A stretch of DNA of 32,540 nucleotides from assembly GCA_964369235.1 (NCBI GenBank), contig CAYJEQ010000023.1:1-32540 (forward strand). The letters are read 5' to 3'. The translations under genes were made by a program, and so were the position numbers. Source of the stretch: CAYJEQ01 sp964369235. Its GTDB lineage: Bacteria; Bacillota; Clostridia; Oscillospirales; Ruminococcaceae. A model generated the notes under the pieces. It was not told the origin of the DNA and did no database searches. It saw only the letters and a program-made list of their open reading frames with translations. Position 1 is the stretch's first letter. Every line of letters starts with the position of its first letter. Positions 24,539 through 32,540 of this stretch are shown in pieces.

Positions 24539-24977
24539 TTAACCATTCCTTTGTAGCTATTCTTTTTTTAAGTACAATCTGTGTGCCTTTGTTATATGTA
24601 GATTTAACTTTTATACTATCCATCATCCCTTCCATTACTGTAAAACCAAGTCCTGCTCGCTCCTCTTGGTTTCCTGTGCTATAACAGGGCTCCATGGCTT
24701 TTTTTACATCTTCTATGCCACAACCTCGGTCTTTTATCTTGATAATTACTGTTTTATCCTCTAATATCTCTCCTATTAGATATATCTTCCCTATACTGTC
24801 TTTATAGGCATGTACCACACAGTTTGTCACAGCTTCTGACACTGCTGTTTTTATATCTGCAAGCTCCTCTAAGGTGGGATCTAGCTGTGATACAAAGGCT
24901 GTACATACTAGCCTTGCAAAACTCTCATTTGATGATCTGCTTTCAAACTCTACCTTCATAGTGTTTATCTTCTTCAT
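24531..24977 (-). CDS. spoIIAB: Anti-sigma F factor SpoIIAB (serine kinase)
   Basis: This 148-aa GHKL-type ATPase/kinase shows the N-box EAVTNCVVHAY (about 48-58), the G1 box IKDRGCGIED and the G2 region RAGLGFTVMEGMMD. It binds SigF and phosphorylates SpoIIAA on serine; release occurs when unphosphorylated SpoIIAA competes in the forespore. SD AAAGGA lies 10 nt before the ATG. An in-frame Met7 would give the more canonical start but has no ribosome site. The gap to spoIIAA is 104 nt, larger than usual for this operon. Confidence 0.96.
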   Translation of the reverse strand: MKKINTMKVEFESRSSNESFARLVCTAFVSQLDPTLEELADIKTAVSEAVTNCVVHAYKDSIGKIYLIGEILEDKTVIIKIKDRGCGIEDVKKAMEPCYSTGNQEERAGLGFTVMEGMMDSIKVKSTYNKGTQIVLKKRIATKEWLNV

Positions 24978-25016
24978 GTATTTTAAGTCCTTTCGGTAAT
25001 CTTATGTTTGCTGTAT

Positions 25017-25049
25017 TTATAGTTATTAAGGTAAAAATCATAACTATAA
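25017..25049 (-). other. Hairpin in the spoIIAA-spoIIAB intergenic region
   Basis: A 10-bp perfect inverted repeat (25017-25026 with 25040-25049) with a 13-nt loop. On the minus strand it has an A-run before it and no T-run after it, so it is not a terminator for spoIIAA. In the plus direction T's follow, but no plus-strand gene ends here. It may affect mRNA processing or the ratio of the two proteins. Confidence 0.5.
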
Positions 25050-25081
25050 TTTTTTAGCTTTAATATTTACTTTAGCTATAT

Positions 25082-25396
25082 TTACTGTGATACCTTTATC
25101 TTTACTAGCTGTTCTAGCCCTGCTATTTTCATCACCTTAGCTGTGGAGGGGGTTACACCTGTTACCACTACCTTAGCTCCTAATTCCCCTGCCAGTTTAT
25201 ACCTTCCCATAATAAGCCCTATTCCTGAGCTATCCATAAAGGTTACACCAGTAAAATCCAGCACCACCTCTAAAGGATTAGACCGTTCTATAGTATAGTC
25301 TATTTCTTTTCTTATTTTTGATATATTGTGATGGTCTAACTCACCTACTAAATATGCTGTTACTGTTTCTGGGGCTATTTTAATATCTACAGACAT
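25082..25396 (-). CDS. spoIIAA: Anti-sigma F factor antagonist SpoIIAA
   Basis: This 104-aa STAS-domain protein has the phosphorylation motif FMDSSGIGLIMGRY, in which Ser57 corresponds to Bacillus Ser58. The unphosphorylated form binds SpoIIAB and frees SigF; SpoIIAB phosphorylates it and SpoIIE reverses this. It is the first gene of the operon, with AGAAAGGA 8 nt before the ATG. Confidence 0.96.
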   Translation of the reverse strand: MSVDIKIAPETVTAYLVGELDHHNISKIRKEIDYTIERSNPLEVVLDFTGVTFMDSSGIGLIMGRYKLAGELGAKVVVTGVTPSTAKVMKIAGLEQLVKIKVSQ

Positions 25397-25489
25397 TTTA
25401 TACTTCCTTTCTGCTTTTAATAGTGCCTATATAACCACTTTAACTGATAATTAGTTATAATGATATAATACCCCATAACCTAAGGGAAT

Positions 25490-25499
25490 TTTGTCAAAA
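25490..25499 (+). promoter_or_regulatory. Perfect Spo0A box upstream of spoIIAA
   Basis: TTTGTCAAAA matches the consensus TTTGTCRAAA in all ten positions, about 94 bp upstream of the spoIIAA start. Spo0A~P and SigH drive spoIIA in Bacillus and Spo0A also does so in clostridia. I could not find a convincing SigH promoter in this stretch. Confidence 0.55.
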
Positions 25500-25528
25500 A
25501 AAGCATTTACTTTTTTAAACAGACTGAT

Positions 25529-25557
25529 TTGATTTTCTACTGTATAAATGTTATACT
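25529..25557 (+). promoter_or_regulatory. SigA-type promoter of the glycosyltransferase gene
   Basis: TTGATT at 25529-25534, a 17-bp spacer and TATACT at 25552-25557, with TG at 25549-25550 as an extended -10. It is divergent from spoIIAA, and the Spo0A box lies about 30 bp upstream. Confidence 0.7.
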
Positions 25558-25602
25558 TTAGTTTAGGTTGGCTACTTTTAAATATTAATACCGAGGTGAC
25601 AT

Positions 25603-28560
25603 ATGATTAGCAGTATTTCTTACAATATAGCGTATATAGCCCTTATAGGCTGTTTTTATTTTCTCTTTAATAAAAGTAAATACAATATCCCTACAGGAAA
25701 GAAAAGTCTTTTTGTTGTTTTAGCAGTGGGATTTGCCATTAGGCTATTATCCCCTGAAACGGGATTTCCCAACGATATACATGCCTTTAAATACTGGGCT
25801 GACAAAACTGTAGAGCTGGGTTTTGGCGGGTTTTATTCTGGGGGGTTTTTCTCTGACTATCCTCCTGGGTATATGTATGTCCTTAATGTTATACAGCATA
25901 TTATTAATTTCTTTGAAATACCCTATGACAGCCCTACCCACACCCTTATGTTTAAGATGCCCTCTATAATAGCTGAGATTTTTACTGGGCTATTTATCTA
26001 TAAACTAGGTTGTAAGTTTACCGATGGACAAAACGCCCTTCTTGCTACTATAACCTATATATTCTGTCCTGCTCTAATATTTACTACCTCAGTTTGGGGA
26101 CAGGTTGACAGTATACTAATACTAATAACTATAGGTACTTTCTATCTACTATGGCTGGATAAAACCATACCAGCAGCAATAATATTCGCCCTAGGTATAC
26201 TGGTAAAACCTCAAGCACTGTTATTTGGGCCTATACTATTATTTATGATAATTAGAAGAAAAAGCCTAATAGAAACTGCTAAAGCTGTAATTGTTGGCTC
26301 GGTTACCCTACTGGCAGTGGCTTATCCCTTTGCCCCTAATGGAGATTTAACCTGGCTTATAGACCTGTATAGTAGTACCATTAGTGGTTACAGCTATTTC
26401 TCAGTAAATGGCTATAACTATTTTACAGCTATTGGACTTAACTGGGCTAACTCCTCGGTAGTAGGTGGTATCTGGACGGTAAACTATATTGTTATACCTG
26501 TTGCTATGATAGTATCAGCCTATATTTTCTTTAAAGAAAAGTCCTTTGAGAATATTCTTAGAAGTGCATTCGTGCTACTTATGACCATCTACTCTTTTGC
26601 TACTATGATGCACGAGAGATATATTCTGCCAGCTATGGTAATACTGCTATTTATCTTTGCAATATCAAGAAAAATATGGGTGTTAATTGCCTTTCTAATT
26701 ATGCAGGTACTTGTTTACTTTAACCTTGTTATTGTTTATGATTACTACGCCAATAGTATCTCGGTAAGCCATGTAATCCCCATGGTTATCTCTGGATTAT
26801 TCTTATTATTCTTTGTGGCTACAGTGGCTTTCCCACTGATGAAATCCATTATTAAACTACAGCCAAAATACCAGCTTTCCCTACTGGTAATAACCTTTAC
26901 AGTGCTAACACTCTTTAGGCTAGGTGCTACCTCTAGCCCTGAAAGTTTCTACCAGTCTAAAACCACCAATGAGTTTACGCTACTGGATTTTGGCCAGTAT
27001 TATGAACTGAGTGATTTATATATTTACTCAGGCCTCGGGGACGAGTATTACGAAGAAAACACAGGTGTTAAAAAAGGTGCTGACTTCACCCTAAGTTATC
27101 ATGATGGACAGGGTAACTGGGTTGAAAGCCCTAATCAAGTAGATGTTAATACAGGGGTCTTTAAGTGGGAGATAATACCTATGGATAATATCTCTACAAA
27201 CAATCTACTGATAAAAACCAATGATTCTTTTAATGTTATCTACGAAATAGTAGTTAAGGACAAAGAGGGTAATGTTATTCCTGTAAATATATCCTCTGCC
27301 CCTAATTCAACAGAGGATAATATCTATCCTGCACATAATATGATTGATGAACAGCACCTTGCCCCTGTAGATAGTAGCAGTTATTATTCTATGATATTTG
27401 ACGAGGTTTACCACGGTCGTACAGCCTATGAATTTGAGAATAATCTTACAGTTTACGAAACCACCCATCCCCATCTTGGTAAGCTAATTATCCAGATAGG
27501 TATAGCTATATTTGGTATGAATCCTTTTGGCTATCGTATTATGTCAGCACTTGCTGGTATTCTTATTATTCCACTTATCTATATACTGGCTAAGGAGCTG
27601 TTTAAAAGCCCTCGTGCTGCCCTTGTAGCCTCCATGCTAGCAGCCTTTGACTGTATGAGATATACCCAGTCTAGGATTGCTACAGTGGATAGTATTCTGG
27701 TTATGTTTATGATTATTACCTTTATATTTATGGTAAAATATCAAAACTCCTATGAATTTAAGGAAGAACTGATAAATCTAACATTAAGTGGTGTATTTAT
27801 GGGCCTTACCGTCTCGGTAAAATGGAATGGTGCCTACCCTATGTTTGGTCTTGCAATCTACTTCTTCTTTATACTGTTTAACAAATATCGTTTACACAAA
27901 GATATATCACGAGTTTTTAAAACCATTGGGTATTGTTTCTTTGCCTTTGTACTATTGCCATTTTTAGTGTATTTTATAATGTTTATGCCTGTATTAGAGG
28001 GTAGTAATATAACAGAATATATTAATGACTTTATCCGTTGGCAGGTAAATATGTTTGACTACCACACCCAGTTACAATCTGACCATAGCTTTGCTAGCCC
28101 TTGGTATCAGTGGATAGTGATTGCTAGACCTATTTGGTACTCAGTATTTAGATATGATGGTAATTATGTAAGCACTATTTCTAGCTTTGGTAATCCTATG
28201 ATTTGGTGGGCATTTATACTATCAGTTCCTTACTGTTTATACAAAGCAGTTAAAAACAAAGACAACACTGCTGCTGCAATAGTTATCTGCTACCTATCAG
28301 CACTGCTACCTTGGATTATTATCTCTCGTGAAACATTTATATACCACTACTTCCCTGTAACTATTTTTGGTATACTGTCTATTGTATATCTACTAAAGGA
28401 TATTACCAGTAGCTTTATTGTAAATAGAAATATAGTCATTACCTACTGTTTACTGGTGGTAGCTGCCTTTGTTATCTATTTCCCTATGGCAAGTGGTTTA
28501 CCAGCTTCTACAGATTATCTAAACTTCTTTGAGCTGGCTGAAAGTTGGTTTTTCATTTAG
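25603..28560 (+). CDS. Two-module GT-C glycosyltransferase (GT87-like plus protein-mannosyltransferase-like)
   Basis: This 985-aa polytopic membrane protein appears to be two glycosyltransferases in one chain. Module 1 (about 1-440) has a GT-C first-loop acid (Asp58 in PNDIHAFKYWADK), GQVDS at 166-170 and HERY at 337-340, as in polyprenyl-phosphate-mannose-using enzymes. A non-membrane β-rich stretch (about 445-565) follows. Module 2 (about 575-985) resembles protein O-mannosyltransferase (GT39): FDEVYHGRTAYE with Asp600-Glu601, then ETTHPHLGKLII and GMNPFGYRI. Both use lipid-linked sugars on the outer face of the membrane. Targets could be surface proteins, teichoic acid or other envelope polymers; the sequence does not say. 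GAGGTG lies 4 nt before the ATG. It is a single gene, divergent from the spoIIA operon. An accidental gene fusion by sequencing error is unlikely, because the middle domain is continuous. Confidence 0.85.
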   Translation: MISSISYNIAYIALIGCFYFLFNKSKYNIPTGKKSLFVVLAVGFAIRLLSPETGFPNDIHAFKYWADKTVELGFGGFYSGGFFSDYPPGYMYVLNVIQHIINFFEIPYDSPTHTLMFKMPSIIAEIFTGLFIYKLGCKFTDGQNALLATITYIFCPALIFTTSVWGQVDSILILITIGTFYLLWLDKTIPAAIIFALGILVKPQALLFGPILLFMIIRRKSLIETAKAVIVGSVTLLAVAYPFAPNGDLTWLIDLYSSTISGYSYFSVNGYNYFTAIGLNWANSSVVGGIWTVNYIVIPVAMIVSAYIFFKEKSFENILRSAFVLLMTIYSFATMMHERYILPAMVILLFIFAISRKIWVLIAFLIMQVLVYFNLVIVYDYYANSISVSHVIPMVISGLFLLFFVATVAFPLMKSIIKLQPKYQLSLLVITFTVLTLFRLGATSSPESFYQSKTTNEFTLLDFGQYYELSDLYIYSGLGDEYYEENTGVKKGADFTLSYHDGQGNWVESPNQVDVNTGVFKWEIIPMDNISTNNLLIKTNDSFNVIYEIVVKDKEGNVIPVNISSAPNSTEDNIYPAHNMIDEQHLAPVDSSSYYSMIFDEVYHGRTAYEFENNLTVYETTHPHLGKLIIQIGIAIFGMNPFGYRIMSALAGILIIPLIYILAKELFKSPRAALVASMLAAFDCMRYTQSRIATVDSILVMFMIITFIFMVKYQNSYEFKEELINLTLSGVFMGLTVSVKWNGAYPMFGLAIYFFFILFNKYRLHKDISRVFKTIGYCFFAFVLLPFLVYFIMFMPVLEGSNITEYINDFIRWQVNMFDYHTQLQSDHSFASPWYQWIVIARPIWYSVFRYDGNYVSTISSFGNPMIWWAFILSVPYCLYKAVKNKDNTAAAIVICYLSALLPWIIISRETFIYHYFPVTIFGILSIVYLLKDITSSFIVNRNIVITYCLLVVAAFVIYFPMASGLPASTDYLNFFELAESWFFI

Positions 28561-28598
28561 CTTAATTGAGGATGATTTAATCTAATCTAAAGATACGG

Positions 28599-28636
28599 AA
28601 AAAGGGTCTGTGAGGAAAAATCCTCACAGACCCTTT
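28599..28636 (-). terminator. Shared terminator between the glycosyltransferase and zwf
   Basis: A 16-bp perfect stem (28601-28616 with 28621-28636) with a 4-nt loop. The minus-strand tail TTTTTCC gives a good terminator for zwf, whose stop lies 2 nt away. The plus-strand side lacks a T-run but the hairpin may still serve the convergent glycosyltransferase gene. Confidence 0.88.
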
Positions 28637-28638
28637 AA

Positions 28639-30030
28639 CTATATTCTACAGTACATTTGTGAATAATCGCTATTTATAAATTTATTAATAATGCTAGGCC
28701 CTTTACTGCCTATATCATAGCTGTATATTGGCAGATTGCTATGGCTATATAAATCCTTCATATGATGAATGTATTTCCAACATAGATCAATATGTTCCCA
28801 GTTAGAAAACCATGTTAAATCCGACTCCATTGCAGCTGCTATTAATCGCTCATAGGCTTCTGGGGTGTTTAGCAGTGCTTTACTACTTTGGGAAAAGTCC
28901 ATATGAGCCTCTTTAATACCCTGTGTTTCACCAGGTTTTTTAATGTTAAATTTAAGTTCCACCCCTTCAAAAGGCTGAATCTTAATAATAAGCTGATTAC
29001 TAGGATACTGTGGAGAGGTTTTTTTAAAGGTTATAATAACATTCATCTCCCTAGACGCCATCTTCTTACCTGTCATTATATAGAAAGGCACATCTTGCCA
29101 CCTGTCATTATCAATAAATATCTTACAAAGGGCAAAGGTTTCAGTTTTAGAGTTTTCTGGGATATTATCTTCTTTAAGGTACCCCTCATACTGGCCTAGT
29201 ATTAAACTGTCCTCTATATTATCTATAGGACGCAGTTTTCTAAAAACCTCACCTTGACGGTCTTTTACTGATTTGTACTGGCAGGGTTCTTCCATTGCCA
29301 CAAGGCTAAGTATCTGCATTAGGTGGTTTTGTACCATGTCTTTTAGGGCTCCTGCATTGTCATAATACTGGGCTCTACTACCTACCCCTACCTCCTCACT
29401 GGCAACTATCTCTATATGCTCTATAGAGTGCCTGTCAAAGGAATTTTTAAAGATATGATTGCCAAAGCGTATATCTAGTATATTTTGCACCATCTCTTTT
29501 CCTAGATAGTGATCTATTCGGTAGATATTCTCCTTGCCAAAATCCCTCTCTAATCTATAGCTTAGCTCCTCTGCCTCCTCTATAGTATGGCCAAAAGGCT
29601 TTTCTATAACAATCTTAGACATACCTCTACATCTTAGACTATTTATGCCCTGACTTATTACACTAAAAAACTCTGGTGCCACAGCATAGTAAAATATATT
29701 ATCCCCGATAATCTCACCACAGAATAGTCCTGATAGTTTCTCATACTGGTCTATCTCTGTAAAGTCCAACTGGAAATACTTTATCTGTTTTGTAAAGTTT
29801 ATAAAGGTTTCCTCATTATACTCCACTCGGGCGTATTTTTTAACCCAGTCTTTAATGATTTTACAGTAGTCCTCACTGGTGTAATCTCGTCTACCTATAG
29901 CTACTATTCTATCCTTATTATCTACCCTTCCTAGACTGTAGAGATTATACAGTGCAGGCATAAGCTTTCTATAGGTTAAATCCCCTGTAGAGCCAAATAT
30001 CGTAAAGTTTCTATTTATCATTCCATTCAT
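28639..30030 (-). CDS. zwf: Glucose-6-phosphate 1-dehydrogenase
   Basis: This protein of about 463 aa shows the NADP-binding FGSTGDLTYRKLMPALYNL at the N-terminus, the EKPFGH segment and the active-site RIDHYLGKEMVQN. It oxidises glucose-6-phosphate to 6-phosphogluconolactone with NADPH formation, the first step of the oxidative pentose phosphate pathway. The open frame runs upstream to 30087, but those 19 codons overlap gnd and lack family similarity. The ATG at 30030 has AGAAGGG 10 nt upstream and gives the usual start. It overlaps the end of gnd by 20 bp, so the two are coupled. Confidence 0.96.
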   Translation of the reverse strand: MNGMINRNFTIFGSTGDLTYRKLMPALYNLYSLGRVDNKDRIVAIGRRDYTSEDYCKIIKDWVKKYARVEYNEETFINFTKQIKYFQLDFTEIDQYEKLSGLFCGEIIGDNIFYYAVAPEFFSVISQGINSLRCRGMSKIVIEKPFGHTIEEAEELSYRLERDFGKENIYRIDHYLGKEMVQNILDIRFGNHIFKNSFDRHSIEHIEIVASEEVGVGSRAQYYDNAGALKDMVQNHLMQILSLVAMEEPCQYKSVKDRQGEVFRKLRPIDNIEDSLILGQYEGYLKEDNIPENSKTETFALCKIFIDNDRWQDVPFYIMTGKKMASREMNVIITFKKTSPQYPSNQLIIKIQPFEGVELKFNIKKPGETQGIKEAHMDFSQSSKALLNTPEAYERLIAAAMESDLTWFSNWEHIDLCWKYIHHMKDLYSHSNLPIYSYDIGSKGPSIINKFINSDYSQMYCRI

Positions 30031-31393
30031 GATGCACCAACCCTTCTCGGTCTGTTCTCTGGAATTTGTGGGCCCCAAAGAAATCACGCTGTGCCTGTAT
30101 CATATTAGCCCCTACTAAGTCTGCCCTTAACTGGTCAAGATATGTTAGTGCAGAGGTAAGAGTTGGGGCTGGTATTGCTGCTGTTGTCATAGCTATTACC
30201 ACCTGTCTAAGTGAGGTGATTTTACTGTCTATATCTGCTCTTATAGTTTTATAGGTAATGATATTTTCTAGGCTACTATCATCTTTGTATATCTTCATTA
30301 ATGTGTTTAAAAACTCTGCCTGTATAATACAGCCAGCCCTAAATATTGCTGCAATCTCTCCTAAATCTAACTGCCAATCATAGATTTTAGAAGCTGCTTT
30401 TATCTCTGCAAATCCCTGTGCATAGGCTACAGTTTTTGCTAGGGAATAGGCTGATAACAGCTCTGTGATATCAATAATGGCTGTTTGGTTTGTAGTTTCG
30501 GTGGATTTTAACTGCTGTCTTATTTCCTCCATAGAGGACATAACCCTTGCGTTTACAGCACCGTATATCATTGATGTGTTCTGATTATGGTGTGCTGACT
30601 CGATTATTGTCCATTTTCCTGTGCCTTTTTGAGCTGCTGCGTCCTTTATAATATCCACCATGTCTTTGCCTGTTTCCGGATCGGTTTCTGCTAATATCTT
30701 GCCTGTTATCTCCACTAGAAAGCTCTTAACCTCTGTGGTATTAAACTGATTAAAGACCTGTGAAATTTCTTTATTATCCAGCTTATTAACCTGTTTAAGC
30801 AGTAGGTAAATCTCTGCAATTAACTGCATATCTGCATATTCTATACCATTGTGTACCATCTTTACAAAATGCCCTGAGCCGTCACTGCCTATATAACTAC
30901 AGCAAGGTTTACCATCTTTTACTGCTGCTATCTTTGTAAGGTATGGCTCTATCTGGCTATATGCCGCTCTATCTCCACCTGGCATAATGCTAGGGCCAAG
31001 CAAAGCACCTTTCTCTCCACCAGATACCCCTACCCCAAAGTAGTGTATGCCAATTTTAGCAAGTTCTTTACTGCGTCTTACTGTATCCTTGTAGTATGAA
31101 TTACCACAGTCCATTATTATATCATTAGTTTCTATCTGATTTACAATCTGCACTATAAACTCATCTACTACATCACCAGCTGGCACCATAAGTATAATCT
31201 TTCGTGGCTTTTCCAGTGAGTTAATAAAATCCTCTAATTTCTCATATCCAGAGAAATTCTCTATAGTTTCAAGGCTTTGTGTCACCTGATAACTGCGATT
31301 AAATCCAGCTACACTAAATCCCCTAGATAGCAGATTTTGTGCTAGGGCTTTCCCCATTGTTCCCAGTCCTATTACTCCGATTTGATTTGTCAT
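30011..31393 (-). CDS. gnd: 6-phosphogluconate dehydrogenase, decarboxylating
   Basis: This protein of about 460 aa has the dinucleotide fold IGVIGLGTMGKALAQNL, the substrate region GVGVSGGEKGALLGPSIMPGG, the catalytic FVKMVHNGIEYADMQ and the signature DAAAQKGTGKWT. It converts 6-phosphogluconate to ribulose-5-phosphate and carbon dioxide with NADPH. The open frame begins at 31423, but the first ten codons are not family-like. The ATG at 31393 gives MTNQIGVIGLG and has AAAGGA 11 nt upstream. It lies between the lactonase gene (49-nt gap) and zwf (overlap), so all three steps are made together. Confidence 0.96.
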   Translation of the reverse strand: MTNQIGVIGLGTMGKALAQNLLSRGFSVAGFNRSYQVTQSLETIENFSGYEKLEDFINSLEKPRKIILMVPAGDVVDEFIVQIVNQIETNDIIMDCGNSYYKDTVRRSKELAKIGIHYFGVGVSGGEKGALLGPSIMPGGDRAAYSQIEPYLTKIAAVKDGKPCCSYIGSDGSGHFVKMVHNGIEYADMQLIAEIYLLLKQVNKLDNKEISQVFNQFNTTEVKSFLVEITGKILAETDPETGKDMVDIIKDAAAQKGTGKWTIIESAHHNQNTSMIYGAVNARVMSSMEEIRQQLKSTETTNQTAIIDITELLSAYSLAKTVAYAQGFAEIKAASKIYDWQLDLGEIAAIFRAGCIIQAEFLNTLMKIYKDDSSLENIITYKTIRADIDSKITSLRQVVIAMTTAAIPAPTLTSALTYLDQLRADLVGANMIQAQRDFFGAHKFQRTDREGLVHHEWNDK

Positions 31394-31442
31394 ATTTACA
31401 TCCATCCTTTCGCCACAAGTCATTTACCTACCACAACTATTA

Positions 31443-32357
31443 CTACAAAGCTATCGTTACCACAGCAGGCACTTTTATACTGTCCATTAGCTCCATTATT
31501 CTACCATCTTTTACATTATAGGCTATTAGTTCATTAGAATATCTATTTGCCACCAAAAGCAGATTATCCCTAATATAAATATCCCTTGGGTGATCCCCTT
31601 CTATCTCTTTAATCTGTACCACCTTCATACCATCCTTTATATCCACCACCGTAATTATATTAATCCCTCTAGTAGATATATAAATAAAACCATCTTGCTC
31701 CCTTATAGCTGCTGTTCCACCTTTATTTATAGTATCTTTTGGTAGTAGGGAGATATTTTCTTTCATTTCACTACTTTTGTTAGATAATGAAATCCTATAT
31801 AGCTCACAAGAATTTTCACAAGCTATATACATATTACCATTACAAACTACCCCATGGCGAGGGCCACTGCCCTTAGGAAACACTATCTCATCTATAATGG
31901 TTAGCTCCTTGTCTAGCACCAGTATTTTATCTAAATTTAAACAGGGCAGACACACCCTATCCTCCCATAAAATCACCTGATGACAACCTGCTTTTTCCTT
32001 TACTTTAAGGTGTTTTATCACCTGTAGTTTGCCCCCACTATATCTAAGTTTGGTTACCGTTCCCAGTGTGAAATTAGTTGTGTATATATCCTCACCATCT
32101 ACATGGATATAACAGGAGGTGGACTCCTCATAAAAAAGTTTTCCCATCACCTGTCCCTGTAGTGATAACACACACACACCAGCCCCTATTTCTTCTTCAA
32201 AGATACTATAGATTTTATCATTTATATGCTGAATATATTTACAGTTTTTTACCTGTGCAAATAGTTTATTATTAGTAAATTTCCCTCTATTGTACTCAAA
32301 AGTATACATCCCCTCAGACTTCGATTCATTATAACTACCTAGATAGCCTTTTATCAT
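31443..32357 (-). CDS. Beta-propeller lactonase, probable 6-phosphogluconolactonase (YbhE/Pgl type)
   Basis: This protein of about 304 aa has repeated β-blade patterns and the lactonase-family signatures GSGPRHGVV (GPRH) and DHPRDIYI ... LLVANRYSNELIAY. The family includes 6-phosphogluconolactonase (Pgl/YbhE), which hydrolyses the product of Zwf, and its place ahead of gnd and zwf strongly supports that role. It is somewhat shorter than the roughly 330-340-aa E. coli enzyme and contains several cysteines. The frame extends to a GTG at 32366, but that codon lies 1 nt from the ribosome site AAAGG. The ATG at 32357 lies 10 nt away and is the better start. Confidence 0.85.
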   Translation of the reverse strand: MIKGYLGSYNESKSEGMYTFEYNRGKFTNNKLFAQVKNCKYIQHINDKIYSIFEEEIGAGVCVLSLQGQVMGKLFYEESTSCYIHVDGEDIYTTNFTLGTVTKLRYSGGKLQVIKHLKVKEKAGCHQVILWEDRVCLPCLNLDKILVLDKELTIIDEIVFPKGSGPRHGVVCNGNMYIACENSCELYRISLSNKSSEMKENISLLPKDTINKGGTAAIREQDGFIYISTRGINIITVVDIKDGMKVVQIKEIEGDHPRDIYIRDNLLLVANRYSNELIAYNVKDGRIMELMDSIKVPAVVTIAL

Positions 32358-32395
32358 GTTAATCACGCCTTTCTAATGCTATACCCTTATCTAAT

Positions 32396-32455
32396 ATTCT
32401 AATATAATTTCACTGTGGAATTATATTAGAATTATTATGGTAATTGTAACAATTA
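32396..32455. promoter_or_regulatory. Double palindrome in the promoter region of the pentose phosphate operon
   Basis: A 14-bp perfect inverted repeat (32396-32409 with 32419-32432) encloses CACTGTG, itself symmetric, so about 37 bp form one long near-palindrome. A second palindrome, TAATTGT-A-ACAATTA, lies at 32441-32455. A possible minus-strand promoter overlaps both: TTGTTA (about 32446-32451) and TAATAT in the left palindrome. This layout suggests an operator for a dimeric regulator, or a leader hairpin. No regulator gene is adjacent. Confidence 0.55.
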
Positions 32456-32540
32456 AAGTAAGTTTTTTCAATAAAATTTCCCATGGTATTTATATTATTT
32501 ACCTTTTAGCATATTTTATAAAGTTTATAAAGTTTTTTTC

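Overview
The window looks like chromosome of a low-G+C, endospore-forming member of the Clostridia, probably Lachnospirales or close to it. The evidence is a complete spoIIAA-spoIIAB-sigF operon, an AbrB-type regulator with a Cys-rich tail, a PyrR-attenuated pyr operon, L27 made with a Prp-cleavable N-terminal extension, A+T-rich intergenic DNA and strong A-type promoters. I see no rRNA, tRNA, phage, insertion sequence or CRISPR. Ten N's at 3988-3997 mark an assembly gap of unknown size, so gene order across that point is not certain.

Layout. 1-1.7 kb: a block of three hairpins, a lipoprotein cyclophilin and a DUF1266-like protein. 2.0-3.9 kb: a lipoprotein flavin reductase (FMN-binding plus fumarate-reductase-type FAD domain) with its own promoter and terminator. 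4.1-6.2 kb: a solute-binding lipoprotein overlapping a short FUSC-like membrane protein. 6.5-8.5 kb: hflK-hflC. 8.65-9.73 kb: promoter, L21 leader, rplU-prp-rpmA and terminator. 9.9-10.9 kb: a PAS-GGDEF diguanylate cyclase. 11.1-18.6 kb: pyrR-pyrC-pyrF-carA-carB on the minus strand behind a PyrR attenuator. 18.7-20.9 kb: an ECF sigma factor and a membrane anti-sigma factor with an RsgI-like extracellular domain, two PepSY-like domains and aspartate-rich repeats. 21.2-21.4 kb: a tiny plus-strand unit resembling a broken zinc-ribbon gene. 21.4-23.0 kb: secreted 5'-nucleotidase. 23.3-23.6 kb: AbrB-like regulator. 23.9-25.5 kb: spoIIA operon. 25.6-28.6 kb: a two-module GT-C glycosyltransferase. 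28.6-32.4 kb: lactonase-gnd-zwf, the oxidative pentose phosphate pathway, behind a promoter full of palindromes.

How the genes work together. The pyr operon makes carbamoyl phosphate and carries dihydroorotase and OMP decarboxylase, but pyrB, pyrD and pyrE are not here. The lactonase, gnd and zwf products together convert glucose-6-phosphate to ribulose-5-phosphate with NADPH. SpoIIAA, SpoIIAB and SigF form the forespore sigma switch, and a perfect Spo0A box lies upstream. Similar boxes lie upstream of the pyr promoter and over the abrB -35 element.

Most of the window is ordinary core genome. The parts most worth a second look are the ECF sigma/RsgI-like anti-sigma hybrid with its 18-bp coding repeat, a conserved loop sequence shared by four otherwise unrelated terminator hairpins, the palindromic control region of the pentose phosphate operon, the hairpin block at the left end, and the fused glycosyltransferase.
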